Source: Myxococcus stipitatus DSM 14675
Lineage (GTDB): Bacteria > Myxococcota > Myxococcia > Myxococcales > Myxococcaceae
Assembly (NCBI RefSeq): GCF_000331735.1
Contig: NC_020126.1
Span: forward strand, 6,342,501-6,406,500
Reading direction: 5' to 3'
DNA: 64,000 nt
Shown here: in pieces, positions 1 to 9,507 of the stretch
How positions within the stretch are numbered: the first letter of the stretch is position 1
Layout: each line of letters starts with the position of its first letter
Translations under genes and position numbers: made by a program
The notes under the pieces: model-generated
The model's input: only the letters and a program-made list of their open reading frames with translations
The model's database searches: none
Told to the model about the DNA's origin: nothing

Positions 1-370
1 CCGCGATGAGCTCCAGGTACAGCCGCTCCTTGTGCAGCACCGCGCCTCGGCTCAGCGGCGCCAGCGAGTCCGCCAGTCCTGGAGGCAACAGGAAGAACGG
101 CGCGCGCGCGACGTCCGCGACTTCCACCACCGAGCGCACCCTCACCGCCAGCGTGGGGCTCACATCCAGCACCACCACCATGCCCGCTTCGGGCTCCGGC
201 GCACCGCCGAGAAGCGCCGACAGGTCCTTCACTTCGAGCACGCCTCGCAGGCTGCTCCCATGGGCACCGGGCATCGCCACTTCCATGACAGACGTGGCTT
301 CAACGGCGTAGTGGGTCTCCCCGGCTTCCACGAGCAAGCAGAGTCTGCGACCGCTTTCAAAGGGCGACAC
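1..370 (-). CDS. CheW-like domain protein (5' part only; runs off the left edge)
   Basis: A minus-strand frame is open from a GTG at 370 to the window edge, giving about 123 residues. It reads like the CheW fold: an opening strand with LCLLVEAGETHYAVE, then VMEVA, RGVLEVKDLSALLG and VVVLDV, followed by VRVRSVVEVADV. CheW proteins couple chemoreceptors to CheA kinases at the cytoplasmic face of the membrane. The gene is divergent from the receiver-GGDEF gene, with about 40 bp between starts, so the two may share a control region. The GTG start is a choice: no convincing Shine-Dalgarno is visible and an internal ATG exists. The C-terminus is outside the window, so a longer multidomain protein is possible. 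The family assignment is by pattern only. Confidence 0.65.
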   Translation of the reverse strand, partial: MSPFESGRRLCLLVEAGETHYAVEATSVMEVAMPGAHGSSLRGVLEVKDLSALLGGAPEPEAGMVVVLDVSPTLAVRVRSVVEVADVARAPFFLLPPGLADSLAPLSRGAVLHKERLYLELIA

Positions 371-412
371 GGGGGGCGACCCTAGCAGCGTTCCGTTGGA
401 TGGTGCTAAGCC

Positions 413-1798
413 ATGCGGGAGATGGCGCGCATCCTCCTCGTCGACGACGAAAAGATCGCCCGCACCCTCTACGGCGACTACCTCACGGGCGTGGGCCACA
501 CCGTCACCGCGGTGGGCACGCTTCAGGACGCTCGGCAGGCGCTCGCGGCGGACCGCTTCGACGCGGTGGTGACGGACCTCATCCTTCCTGGCGGCGACGG
601 CATGGAGGTCCTCCGGCACGTGCGGGAGCGGCACCCTGGCGTGGAGGTCGTCGTCATCACCGCGCTGGACAAGGTGGACCCCGCGGTGCGCGCCATCAAG
701 AGCGGCGCGGCGGAGTACCTGGTCAAGCCCGTGGCCCCGGAGGCGCTCCAGCACGCGGTGCGACGCGCGCTCACCACGCGAGACCTGCTGCAGGAGAACG
801 CCTCGCTGCGCCGGCACGTCGCGCTGCTGGAGGCGGGGCAGCGGCTGGCCACCACGCTGGACCGCGACAAGCTGGCCACCGCCACCACGAGCGCGCTGGA
901 GTCCATGGCCGCCGCGGGCGCCATCGTGCTCCTGGAGCGCGACACAAATCTGGGCCTGCGCGCACAGGGCACCCGAGGACTTCCTGTCGGCACCGAGGAC
1001 ACCGTCGTGGCGTGGCTGCGCGACCAGCTCATGGACGCGCGGGCGCCTCGCGAGCTGGACGTGCTGGACGTGCCCTTCGAGCGCATCCTCACCTTCCCCG
1101 CCGTCGAGGGCGACGCGGTGCTGGGCCACGCGGTGCTCTTCTACGCGAAGCTCCAGGCCGCCGACGGGGCCGCCGAGGCCGCGGGCTACCTGGTGCGCAA
1201 CTGGGCGCTGGCGCTGCGCAACCTGGGCCGGTTCGCGGCGGTGGAGGACCTGGCGTACATCGACGACCTCACGCGCCTGTTCAACACGCGCTACCTGCAC
1301 CTGGTGCTGGACCGGGAGGTCCAGGACGCGCTCCAGACGCAGCGGGCCTTCAGCCTCCTCTTCCTGGACCTGGACCACTTCAAGTCCATCAACGACACGC
1401 ACGGCCACCTCATCGGCTCCAAGCTGCTCGTCGAGGCGGCGCGCGTGGTGAAGGGCTGCGTGAGAGACCACGACGTCGTGGCGCGCTTCGGCGGCGACGA
1501 GTACGTGGTGATGCTGCGCAACACCGACTCGGGCGGCGCGCTCAAGGTGGCCGAGCGCATCCGGCGCACCATGGAGACCCACCAGTTCCTCGCGCGCGAG
1601 GGGCTGGCGCTGAAGCTCTCCACCTGCATCGGCGTGGCCAGCTTCCCGGAGCACGCACGGGACAAGGCCACGCTGCTCGACCTGTCGGACCGGGCCATGT
1701 ACCGCGGCAAGCGCGGCACGCGGAACGTCGTCTACATGGCGGCGCAGGACCTGGAAGCGCCGCCCGCCGAGAGGCGCCAGGCCTCCACCGGCACGTAG
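413..1798 (+). CDS. Response regulator with GGDEF domain (probable diguanylate cyclase)
   Basis: The 461-residue protein begins with a receiver domain (about 5-125): acidic pair DDE at 11-13, phospho-acceptor Asp55 in TDLILPG, and a conserved Lys in YLVKP. A middle region of about 150 residues resembles a GAF-like sensor but lacks clear motifs. The C-terminal GGDEF domain (about 270-440) has the signature as GGDEY at 360-364, a tolerated variant, and an RxxD inhibitory site (RDHD, 351-354) exactly five residues upstream. It is therefore expected to make cyclic di-GMP on phosphorylation and to be product-inhibited. The start is ATG 413; ATG 422 is an alternative giving MARILLVDDE. No cognate kinase is adjacent on the same strand, although a hybrid kinase lies 0.5 kb downstream. 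Its stop lies two bases before the end of the convergent ferritin-like gene. Confidence 0.88.
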   Translation: MREMARILLVDDEKIARTLYGDYLTGVGHTVTAVGTLQDARQALAADRFDAVVTDLILPGGDGMEVLRHVRERHPGVEVVVITALDKVDPAVRAIKSGAAEYLVKPVAPEALQHAVRRALTTRDLLQENASLRRHVALLEAGQRLATTLDRDKLATATTSALESMAAAGAIVLLERDTNLGLRAQGTRGLPVGTEDTVVAWLRDQLMDARAPRELDVLDVPFERILTFPAVEGDAVLGHAVLFYAKLQAADGAAEAAGYLVRNWALALRNLGRFAAVEDLAYIDDLTRLFNTRYLHLVLDREVQDALQTQRAFSLLFLDLDHFKSINDTHGHLIGSKLLVEAARVVKGCVRDHDVVARFGGDEYVVMLRNTDSGGALKVAERIRRTMETHQFLAREGLALKLSTCIGVASFPEHARDKATLLDLSDRAMYRGKRGTRNVVYMAAQDLEAPPAERRQASTGT

Positions 1799-1801
1799 CC
1801 C

Positions 1802-2194
1802 TCAGGGCCGCATGTTCCCCACGGTGAGGCGCTTGGCGAGGCCCGGCTCCATCACCTCGGTGCTCGCGCCCTCCTTGCCCACCGCCTCCACGGACTCGTG
1901 CGGGGCTCCCGAGATGATGAGCTTGAACTTCTCCACGGCCTCCTGGGCGTGCTGGGCCTGCTCCGGGTCCAACCGCGCGATGAGCTGCCAGAAGAGCGCG
2001 GCGTGCTCGCGCTCCTCGTCCATGACGTGACGCAGGACGGCCTTGGCCTCCTCGTTGTCGGTGGCGTCGATGTGGGCGGCGTAGAGGTTGATGGCGTCCA
2101 GCTCCGCCTCGATGTTGAGCCGGATGGAACGCGCGAGCTCCGAGTCGGTCATCTTCCGAGGAACGAGGGAGTGGAACGGGTCGGTCTGCGGCAT
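1802..2194 (-). CDS. Encapsulin cargo ferritin-like protein (EncB/EncC type)
   Basis: The start is ATG 2194, behind GGAGGG, giving 130 residues. The frame could extend upstream but without the motif content. A short four-helix-type segment carries Glu31, Glu61 and His64 (AELDAINLY and DEEREHAA), matching the spacing of the Glu/Glu/His ferroxidase ligands of encapsulated ferritins, which dimerise to bind iron. After a flexible linker the protein ends in LTVGNMRP (123-130), which resembles the LTVGSLRR cargo-loading peptide known from Myxococcus xanthus encapsulin cargo. It should be packed into an encapsulin shell to oxidise and store iron. No shell gene is in the window, so the shell must be encoded elsewhere. 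The proximity to a groES-less groEL resembles the neighbourhood I recall for M. xanthus encC and groEL2, but I could not check this. Confidence 0.85.
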   Translation of the reverse strand: MPQTDPFHSLVPRKMTDSELARSIRLNIEAELDAINLYAAHIDATDNEEAKAVLRHVMDEEREHAALFWQLIARLDPEQAQHAQEAVEKFKLIISGAPHESVEAVGKEGASTEVMEPGLAKRLTVGNMRP

Positions 2195-2326
2195 GAAGGC
2201 CCTCCGAGGCGAGGCGGCACCCGGCGGCTGCCCGGGCAAAGACGCGAACACGGGGAGCATCCGCGCCCCCAGCGGGCCGGTCAACGGATTCCCTCAGACG
2301 CGTTGCGTGACGTGTTCCCCTCCGTC

Positions 2327-3850
2327 ATGCTTCACGACATGGAGACTCCCGCGCCGCTCGCCCAACTGCTCCAGGCCCTGGACGCGGGGGACGTGCCTGC
2401 CGCGCGCGCGGCGGCGGCGGCGCTCCAGCGCTCCGGACTCCACGCCACGCAGCTGGCCGCAGAAGTGCTTCACGAGCTGCGCCAGCCGCTTCTCGGCGTG
2501 AAGGCCTATGCCCAGCTCCTCGCCGAGGACGGCGGCTCCACCGGCCCCTTGCGCCTGCTGATGGCGCAGGTGGAGCGGATGGAGCAGATTGTCTCCGACT
2601 TCATCCGGCTCGCCAGCGAGCGCCCCGCGCCGCAGCAGCGCCTGTCCCTGGCCGCGCCCATCTGGGCCGCCGCGAAGCTCTTCAGCGTCAACCCGGATTC
2701 GGCGCGCATGTCCCTGGAGGTGGAGGCCCCCGAGGACATCTTCGTGCAGGGCAACGCGCGCCTCATCGAGCAGCTCACGCTGAACCTGCTCAACAACGCG
2801 CGCGACGCGATGTCCGGCCGGGGACGCGTCAAGGTGGTGCTCACCACCGTGGGCTCGGCGCCCGTACTGTACGTGGCGGACTGGGGCCCGGGCATCCCCG
2901 ACGAGCTGCGCGAGAAGATCTTCGAGCCGTACATCACCGCGAGCAAGCGAGGCACGGGCCTGGGCCTCTCCGTGTGCCGCCGCATCGCGCAGGAGCACGA
3001 CGCGCGCATCGACCTGGCGCCCCACGGAGCGCTGCGCGATGTGCCGCCGCCGGCCACGGTGTTCCGCGTGCTCTTCCCCGCGTCCGAGGTGGCCCCCGGA
3101 CAGCGCAAGCGGCTGCTGGTGGTGGATGACGAGACCATCATCCGCATGGTGTTCCGCGACCTGATGGGCAAGGAGTGCGAGGTCATCGAGGCGGCGAGCG
3201 GCGAGGAGGCGCTGGACCTCCTGCGCGAGTCCCCCGTGGACCTCATCGTCACGGACAAGAACCTGCCGGGCCTGTCCGGACTGGAGCTGGCGCAGCAGGC
3301 GCGGCGGCTCTCCGCCTCGTCGCGCGTCATCCTGATGACGGGCTACCCCTCGCTCGTGACGACGCAGCAGGCGTTGGAGCTGGGCGTGGTGGACTACCTG
3401 CTCAAGCCCTTCGACGACATCCGCGAGGTGCGCGCCCTCCTCCGCTCCACGCTGTCCGCGCCGCCTCCGCAGCCGAGCGCGGTGGCGCAGGTGAAGCGAG
3501 TGGACGTGCTGGAGGACAACCCCTCCACGGCCGCGCAGATTGCCGAGGCGCTGGAGCTGGCGGGACTGGAAGCCCGCGTGCTGCCGACGTCGGAGCTCAT
3601 CGCGCTGGAGCCTCCCGCGGGGGTGGTGGTGAGCTGGGACTTCGCGCCGGCCTATGGGCGCAAGGCGCTGGAGCTGGGCAAGGCCCTGGCCCAGGGCGCG
3701 CCCTTCGTGGTGCTCGCCGAGCACCTCACGATGGAGACCGCGCTGGAGTCGCTGCGCGCGGGCGCGGCGGCGTGCCTGCCCAAGCTGCTGTCCGACACCA
3801 CGGCGCTCAGCCGAGAGCTGACCCGCGCATTCAAGAAAGGCGTCCCATGA
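2327..3850 (+). CDS. Hybrid sensor histidine kinase with receiver domain
   Basis: A 507-residue soluble protein with no transmembrane segment. The H-box is at EVLHELRQP (His49), the N-box at LNLLNNARDAM, and the G boxes are DWGPGIPDE and GTGLGLSVCRR. A receiver follows from about residue 265, with DDE, phospho-acceptor Asp310 (VTDKNLPG), MTGYPS and LLKPF. The last 120 residues look like a second, degenerate receiver without the acidic pair. The cytoplasmic location and short N-terminus suggest that the signal comes from a partner protein. The start is ATG 2327, with ATG 2339 as an alternative; the much longer open frame upstream overlaps the ferritin-like gene and is discarded. The stop overlaps the start of the next gene (ATGA), so kinase and lipoprotein are translationally coupled. 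Confidence 0.87.
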   Translation: MLHDMETPAPLAQLLQALDAGDVPAARAAAAALQRSGLHATQLAAEVLHELRQPLLGVKAYAQLLAEDGGSTGPLRLLMAQVERMEQIVSDFIRLASERPAPQQRLSLAAPIWAAAKLFSVNPDSARMSLEVEAPEDIFVQGNARLIEQLTLNLLNNARDAMSGRGRVKVVLTTVGSAPVLYVADWGPGIPDELREKIFEPYITASKRGTGLGLSVCRRIAQEHDARIDLAPHGALRDVPPPATVFRVLFPASEVAPGQRKRLLVVDDETIIRMVFRDLMGKECEVIEAASGEEALDLLRESPVDLIVTDKNLPGLSGLELAQQARRLSASSRVILMTGYPSLVTTQQALELGVVDYLLKPFDDIREVRALLRSTLSAPPPQPSAVAQVKRVDVLEDNPSTAAQIAEALELAGLEARVLPTSELIALEPPAGVVVSWDFAPAYGRKALELGKALAQGAPFVVLAEHLTMETALESLRAGAAACLPKLLSDTTALSRELTRAFKKGVP

Positions 3851-5022
3851 GACTCGCGCTCCTGTTCGTCCTGGTGCTGGGTGTGGCGTGTTCCTCCTCG
3901 AACAGGCCCCCGGGACCGGGCGAACCGGACGCGAGTGCCTCGGAGGACTCGGGCACCCGGGATGATGGGGGCACGCCGGAGGACGACGGCGGAACCCGCG
4001 AAGACGGCGGCCCGACGGACGATGGTGGCACCCCGGAGGACGGCGGCACGGGCGAAGAGGACGCGGGGAGCTGTGAGCCGCCCACGTCGGTGCGCGAGAC
4101 CCTTCTCGTGCCCGGACTGAACACCCCGAGGCGCCTCGCGGTTGACGCGACGGACCTCTACATCTCCGAGTCCCACTCGCTGCGTCCCGGACAGGTCGAT
4201 GGAGAGGGACAGCTGCTCCGACTTCCTCGCGCGGGCGGCGACGTGGTCTCCGTCGCCAAGGGCTTCATCGCCCCCGATGCCATCGCCGTGGACTCGAAGA
4301 ACATCTACGTGCTGGACCAGCAGGGGCTGTGGCGCGTGAACAAGGCCACCGGTGAGCGGGGCACCGTGCCCATCGAGGCGTCGGTGAACAACGTCATCAC
4401 CGGAGGCACGGAGGTCCTCGCCACGCGGCTGAATGGCCGGGACGTCGTCGTGGTGGCGACCGGCGCGAGGAGGCTCGTCCGGGTCGACACCGTCGGGGCC
4501 ACCCCTGCGTCCGTCGTGCTCTTCGAGGGCGAGCCCGGTACCCAGGTCCGCGGCGCTCGCGTCGACGGACTGAATGTCTGGTTCCTCGTCTCGGGGGGCG
4601 GCGAGCCGGGCCTGTACCGCGCGGCCCTGGACGAGAGCACCCCACCCCAGCGCGTGGACCCGAGCATCACCTCGGGCACGTCGCTGGAGCTCACGCCCAC
4701 GCACTTCCTCATCACCGAAGGCTCCGGCGGCACGGGCCGGGTCCTCGAGGTGTCTCGCGCCGGAGGAGACCAGGCGCGAGTGCTCGCCGAGGGACTGCAA
4801 GGCCCCCTGTTCCCGGTGGAGCTGAACGGCGCCGTCTACTTCAAGGAGTCCGTGGCGAGCGGCTCGGACTTCCTGCGCCGCGTCCGAGGCTGCCCTCCTG
4901 GCGTCACCGACGCGGTCGGCCCTCTCGGCACGGGCCCCGGAGGACTCATCGTCGACGGGAACACCCTGCTCTACACCTCGCAGGAGAGCGGCACCCGAGG
5001 CGCTGTCGGCCGCGTCCCCTGA
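3847..5022 (+). CDS. Lipoprotein with Asp/Gly-rich linker and beta-propeller-like repeats
   Basis: 391 residues. The N-terminus MRLALLFVLVLGVACSSS is a lipoprotein signal with Cys15 as the likely acylated residue; the -3 position is Gly, so the lipobox is imperfect. Residues 25-75 are a low-complexity acidic linker with repeated DGGT-type units, common in myxobacterial surface lipoproteins. The rest has repeated strand patterns (LAVDATDLYISE, IAVDSKNIYVLD and others) typical of a six-bladed NHL/SMP-30-like propeller. No catalytic residues are evident. It overlaps the hybrid kinase by four bases, so it may be a sensor, target or partner of that kinase; this is inference from coupling only. The gene ends 14 bp before a strong hairpin. 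Confidence 0.75.
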   Translation: MRLALLFVLVLGVACSSSNRPPGPGEPDASASEDSGTRDDGGTPEDDGGTREDGGPTDDGGTPEDGGTGEEDAGSCEPPTSVRETLLVPGLNTPRRLAVDATDLYISESHSLRPGQVDGEGQLLRLPRAGGDVVSVAKGFIAPDAIAVDSKNIYVLDQQGLWRVNKATGERGTVPIEASVNNVITGGTEVLATRLNGRDVVVVATGARRLVRVDTVGATPASVVLFEGEPGTQVRGARVDGLNVWFLVSGGGEPGLYRAALDESTPPQRVDPSITSGTSLELTPTHFLITEGSGGTGRVLEVSRAGGDQARVLAEGLQGPLFPVELNGAVYFKESVASGSDFLRRVRGCPPGVTDAVGPLGTGPGGLIVDGNTLLYTSQESGTRGAVGRVP

Positions 5023-5035
5023 CTCGAAACGACAA

Positions 5036-5070
5036 CGGCCCCGGTGCCTCGTGTGAGGCAGCCGGGGCCG
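5036..5070. terminator. Bidirectional terminator between the lipoprotein gene and groEL
   Basis: Near-perfect hairpin: arm CGGCCCCGG at 5036-5044 pairs with CCGGGGCCG at 5062-5070, and inner arm TGCCTC pairs with GAGGCA around a GTGT loop, with one unpaired G. It lies between two convergent genes. There is no T-tract on either side, so the call rests on stem stability and position. Confidence 0.8.
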
Positions 5071-5125
5071 CGGCCAAGTCACCCTCCGCGACCCAGGCTC
5101 GGGGCCCGGGACACGGAAGCGTGGC

Positions 5126-6769
<1,644 letters not shown>

Positions 6770-6818
6770 CGCAACCTCCTGAAGTTACTTGGAATTTTTG
6801 TGGGTACAACGCAGGCCG

Positions 6819-6845
6819 TTAGCACTCGGCCATGGCGAGCGCCAA
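6819..6845. promoter_or_regulatory. CIRCE-like element (HrcA operator) upstream of groEL
   Basis: TTAGCACTC at 6819-6827, a nine-base spacer, then GAGCGCCAA at 6837-6845. The consensus is TTAGCACTC-N9-GAGTGCTAA: the left arm is perfect, the right arm has two mismatches and the spacing is exact. It lies 50 bp upstream of the groEL start, where HrcA repression of heat-shock transcription normally acts. No clear sigma-70 promoter with proper spacing was found next to it. Confidence 0.8.
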
Positions 6846-6925
6846 CATAAGGGCCGGCCCTGGGATGTCAACCAGGAAGGGCGGACGTGTGGGGGAGCGG
6901 ACGACTCGTGGCGGGTGGGTCGGGG

Positions 6926-7282
6926 CTACTCGGCGAAGCGCATCAGCGCGAGCAACTGACCCATGTCCAGCGGCTTGTTCAGCGTCAGGGCCACGCCCTT
7001 GCGCAGGCCCCGGTCGATGACACTCCCATCCGTGCTGGCCGTCATCAGCAGCACGGGGATGGCCTGGAAGCGCGGGTCCGCCTTCAGCATCTCCGTGAAG
7101 GAGATGCCGTCCAGGTGGGGCATGATGTAGTCGGTGATGACCATGCCCACCTGGTTGCGCTCGAGGATGTCGAGTGCCTGGAGGGCATCCGACGCCGAGT
7201 ACACGGTGTACCCATGCATCTCCAGGAAGCGAGAGAGCAAGGTGCACAGCTCGAGATCGTCGTCGACGACAAGGATGTTCAC
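6926..7282 (-). CDS. Single-domain response regulator (CheY-like)
   Basis: 118 residues, consisting only of a receiver domain. MNILVVDDD opens it with the acidic pair; the phospho-acceptor Asp lies in MVITDYIMPHLDG; MTAST supplies the conserved Thr/Ser and LNKPL the Lys. With no output domain it should act by protein contact in a phosphorelay or chemosensory pathway. GTG 7282 is the most likely start because the first beta-strand begins at once, but no strong Shine-Dalgarno precedes it. It is transcribed towards groEL and divergent from the TPR-metallopeptidase gene. No partner kinase is adjacent. Confidence 0.85.
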   Translation of the reverse strand: MNILVVDDDLELCTLLSRFLEMHGYTVYSASDALQALDILERNQVGMVITDYIMPHLDGISFTEMLKADPRFQAIPVLLMTASTDGSVIDRGLRKGVALTLNKPLDMGQLLALMRFAE

Positions 7283-7339
7283 GGGACGGAACGCCGCACC
7301 AGCGCGGAGGGGGCTGGAACGTAACAGCCGCACCCGTCG

Positions 7340-7368
7340 TTGACAACGCACAGCGGGCCTTCTTATGA
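7340..7368 (+). promoter_or_regulatory. Candidate sigma-70 promoter for the TPR-metallopeptidase gene
   Basis: A perfect -35 TTGACA at 7340-7345, a 17-base spacer, and TTATGA at 7363-7368 as a weak -10. Transcription would begin near 7375, one base before ATG 7376, and no Shine-Dalgarno is visible, so the message may be leaderless. Based on pattern only. Confidence 0.45.
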
Positions 7369-7375
7369 GCCGGCC

Positions 7376-8449
7376 ATGGAGAAGCGGACCGGGAAGCGAT
7401 CGGGGTCGGGGGACCCGAAGGCGCGTCTGGAGGCGGTGGCGGATGCCTTCGAGGCGGGCGACATGGAGGCGGCGTTGGCACAGGTGGAAGGTCTGCTTTC
7501 GGACGCACCGGAGCTGCCCGAGGCCCTGCACTATCGAGCCGCGGTGCTCGCGGAGCTGGGCCGCCTGGAGGACGCGGGCCGAGCCTATGGCCAGGCCCTG
7601 AAGGCGGCGCCGGAGGACCTTGAAATCCTGCTGGGCGCGGCCGACTGCCTCGTCTGCCAGGCGGGCGAGGACCGCGAGGCGGTGGAGGAAGGCCTGAGCC
7701 TGTGCGCGCGGGGCAAGCGGCTGGCCGAGCGCGCCGACGACGTGGAGATGCTCTACGAGTTCCTCTTGCTGGAGGGCATGGGGCACAACCAGATGGGCGA
7801 GTGCGAGCAGGCGCTGGTGAGCCTGGACGCGGCGCTCGGCCACATGCCGCGCTCGAAGGAGGCGAGGCTGGAGCGGGGCATCGCCCTGTTCGAGCTGTGC
7901 CGCTTCGAGGTCGCCCGCGCCGAGTTCGAGGCGGTGCTGAAGGACGCGGGCGACGAGGCCTGGGCGCACCACTACCTGGGGCTGATGGCGGAGCGGCGGG
8001 GCGACCTCAAGGAGGCGAAGCGGCGCTTCGACAAGGCCCAGTCCCTGGTGCCCGAGGACTTCCCTCCTCCGGTGGAGCTGGGCGAGGCGGAGTTCGACCG
8101 CGCGGTGGAGGACGCGGTGAAGGCGCTGCCTCGGCATGCGAAGCAGTACCTGGACAACGTCACCATCGCGGTGGAGGACATCCCGTCGGAGGAGGACCTG
8201 GTGGGCCAGTCCCCTCCCCTGTCGCCGTGCATCCTCGGCGTCTTCCGAGGCACCCCCGTGGGTGAGCGCAGCGTGACGAACGCGTATGACCACCTGACGG
8301 CGTCCATCGTGCTCTACCAGAAGAACCTGGAGCGCTTCGCGAAGACGCGCGAGGAGCTCATCGAGCAGATTGGAATCACCGTGATGCACGAGGTCGGTCA
8401 CCTCATGGGACTGGATGAGGACGACCTGTGGCAGCGGGGGCTCGACTGA
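7376..8449 (+). CDS. TPR-repeat protein with C-terminal zincin-type metallopeptidase domain
   Basis: 357 residues. The first 230 are helical tetratricopeptide-like repeats (for example ALAQVEGLLSDAPELPEAL, GAAFDLEL-like spacing, and ARLERGIALFEL). The C-terminal 110 residues fit the small zincin family PF06262/COG3824: IGITVMHEVGH then LMGLDEDDL, with zinc ligands His338 and His342, catalytic Glu339 and a downstream Asp. Members of that family usually occur alone at about 120 residues, so here the TPR part may provide substrate or partner binding. No signal peptide is present, so it is probably cytosolic. The start is ATG 7376; an in-frame TTG at 7340 coincides with the putative -35 box. The 3' end overlaps the convergent SDR gene by 47 bp. 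Confidence 0.8.
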   Translation: MEKRTGKRSGSGDPKARLEAVADAFEAGDMEAALAQVEGLLSDAPELPEALHYRAAVLAELGRLEDAGRAYGQALKAAPEDLEILLGAADCLVCQAGEDREAVEEGLSLCARGKRLAERADDVEMLYEFLLLEGMGHNQMGECEQALVSLDAALGHMPRSKEARLERGIALFELCRFEVARAEFEAVLKDAGDEAWAHHYLGLMAERRGDLKEAKRRFDKAQSLVPEDFPPPVELGEAEFDRAVEDAVKALPRHAKQYLDNVTIAVEDIPSEEDLVGQSPPLSPCILGVFRGTPVGERSVTNAYDHLTASIVLYQKNLERFAKTREELIEQIGITVMHEVGHLMGLDEDDLWQRGLD

Positions 8450-9404
8450 CGGCGGCCAGGTGCTGCTTCGTGAAGGCCAGCGTCTGGCGGATGCCCTCCG
8501 CGTAGGGCGTCTTGCGCACCTCGCCGAGCAGCGCGCGCAGCTCCGTGTCATCCATGAGCACGGGGGTGGTCAGCAGGTAGTGCATCTCCACGAGCTCGCG
8601 CATGAACGGGTCGAAGAGGCCCAACAGGCGCAGCATCCCCTTCCCCATGGTCATGAGCTTCGTGGGGCGGCCGGTCTGCCGGTACATCTCGTCGACCATC
8701 TGCCGCTGGCTGGTGGCGCCCGGGCCGGCGAGGTTCCAGGAGCGGCCGTAGGCGCGGGGTGTGTCCATGAGCGCCGTGACGATGGGGCCGACGTCGGGGA
8801 CGTAGATGAACTCGTGGAGCGCGTCGATGGGGCCGATGAGCTGGGCGCGCTTGCCCGAGGCGGCGGCGACGAAGGCGCGGTGCAGGAAGCTGGCCTCGAC
8901 GCCGGGGCCGTAGAAGTCGGGGAGGCGCAGGACGGTGGCCTGGAGGGTTCCGGCGGCGTGCGCGGCGAGGAGGAGGTCCTCCTGCTCCTTGCGCATGCGG
9001 CCCTTGTAGGTGTGGGGCTCGCGCGGGTGGTCGTCGCGCACGGGCGTGGTGCGAGGCGGGCCGTACGGGTAGACGGAGCCGATGTGGACGAAGTGCTTCA
9101 CGCCCTCCGCGATGGCGCCGTCGAGCGTCTTGCGCATCAGCGTGGGGTGCAGGTGGAACTGCCAGTAGTTGACCCCGACCATGTAGATGAGCGTGTCCAC
9201 GCCGCGAGCGGCGGCGCGGACCGAGGCCGGGTCATCGGGGTTCCACGTCACGACCTCGGCGAGCGGGTCCGCGCCGAACTGGGCTTCCAGGGAAGCACGC
9301 GAGCGCCCCACCACCCGGTAGGCCCTGCCCTGGGCCTTCAGTGCGTTCGCCACACTCTGGCCGATGACTCCCGAGGCCCCGAACAGCGCCACCTTGCCTG
9401 CCAT
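8403..9404 (-). CDS. NAD(P)-dependent epimerase/dehydratase-type SDR
   Basis: 333 residues starting at ATG 9404; an upstream extension in frame runs through the operator and is rejected. The N-terminal Rossmann motif is GASGVIG at about residues 8-14, followed by VVGRSRASLE. IGSVYPYG supplies Ser and Tyr in the region of the extended-SDR catalytic site, though the usual YxxxK is not clean; YKGRMRKEQE is the nearest match. Its substrate cannot be predicted. It is transcribed divergently from a TetR regulator whose likely operators cover this gene's promoter, suggesting repression relieved by a small-molecule ligand. Its stop lies inside the end of the convergent metallopeptidase gene. Confidence 0.82.
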   Translation of the reverse strand: MAGKVALFGASGVIGQSVANALKAQGRAYRVVGRSRASLEAQFGADPLAEVVTWNPDDPASVRAAARGVDTLIYMVGVNYWQFHLHPTLMRKTLDGAIAEGVKHFVHIGSVYPYGPPRTTPVRDDHPREPHTYKGRMRKEQEDLLLAAHAAGTLQATVLRLPDFYGPGVEASFLHRAFVAAASGKRAQLIGPIDALHEFIYVPDVGPIVTALMDTPRAYGRSWNLAGPGATSQRQMVDEMYRQTGRPTKLMTMGKGMLRLLGLFDPFMRELVEMHYLLTTPVLMDDTELRALLGEVRKTPYAEGIRQTLAFTKQHLAAVSRAPAATGRPHPVP

Positions 9405-9438
9405 GACGGACTCTCTTTCTGAACGGCGACAGTTTTCT

Positions 9439-9463
9439 GAACGCCGTTCCGTGAACACCGTTC
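9439..9463. promoter_or_regulatory. Tandem palindromic operators for the divergent TetR regulator
   Basis: Two palindromes, GAACGCCGTTC (9439-9449) and GAACACCGTTC (9453-9463), lie 14 bp centre to centre. Further half-sites GAACGG (9421) and CCGTTC (near 9476) flank them. They overlap the -10 and start region of the SDR promoter, which suits a TetR-family repressor. Assignment to this regulator is inference. Confidence 0.6.
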
Positions 9464-9491
9464 AATTACTGGTGGCCGTTCGAGGTGTCAA
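9463..9491 (-). promoter_or_regulatory. Promoter of the SDR gene
   Basis: On the minus strand, TTGACA (9491-9486), a 17-base spacer and TAATTG (9468-9463). The predicted start of transcription near 9456 lies inside the operator palindromes. Confidence 0.55.
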
Positions 9492-9507
9492 GTCATAGGG
9501 TGTGGGG

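Noticed and set aside
1898..2326. Upstream extension of the hybrid kinase frame to ATG 1898
   Set aside because: The extra 143 residues are antisense to the ferritin-like gene and show no domain.
3175..5022. Second frame joined to the lipoprotein from 3175
   Set aside because: The first part is an out-of-frame reading of the kinase receiver; the lipoprotein signal peptide begins at ATG 3847.
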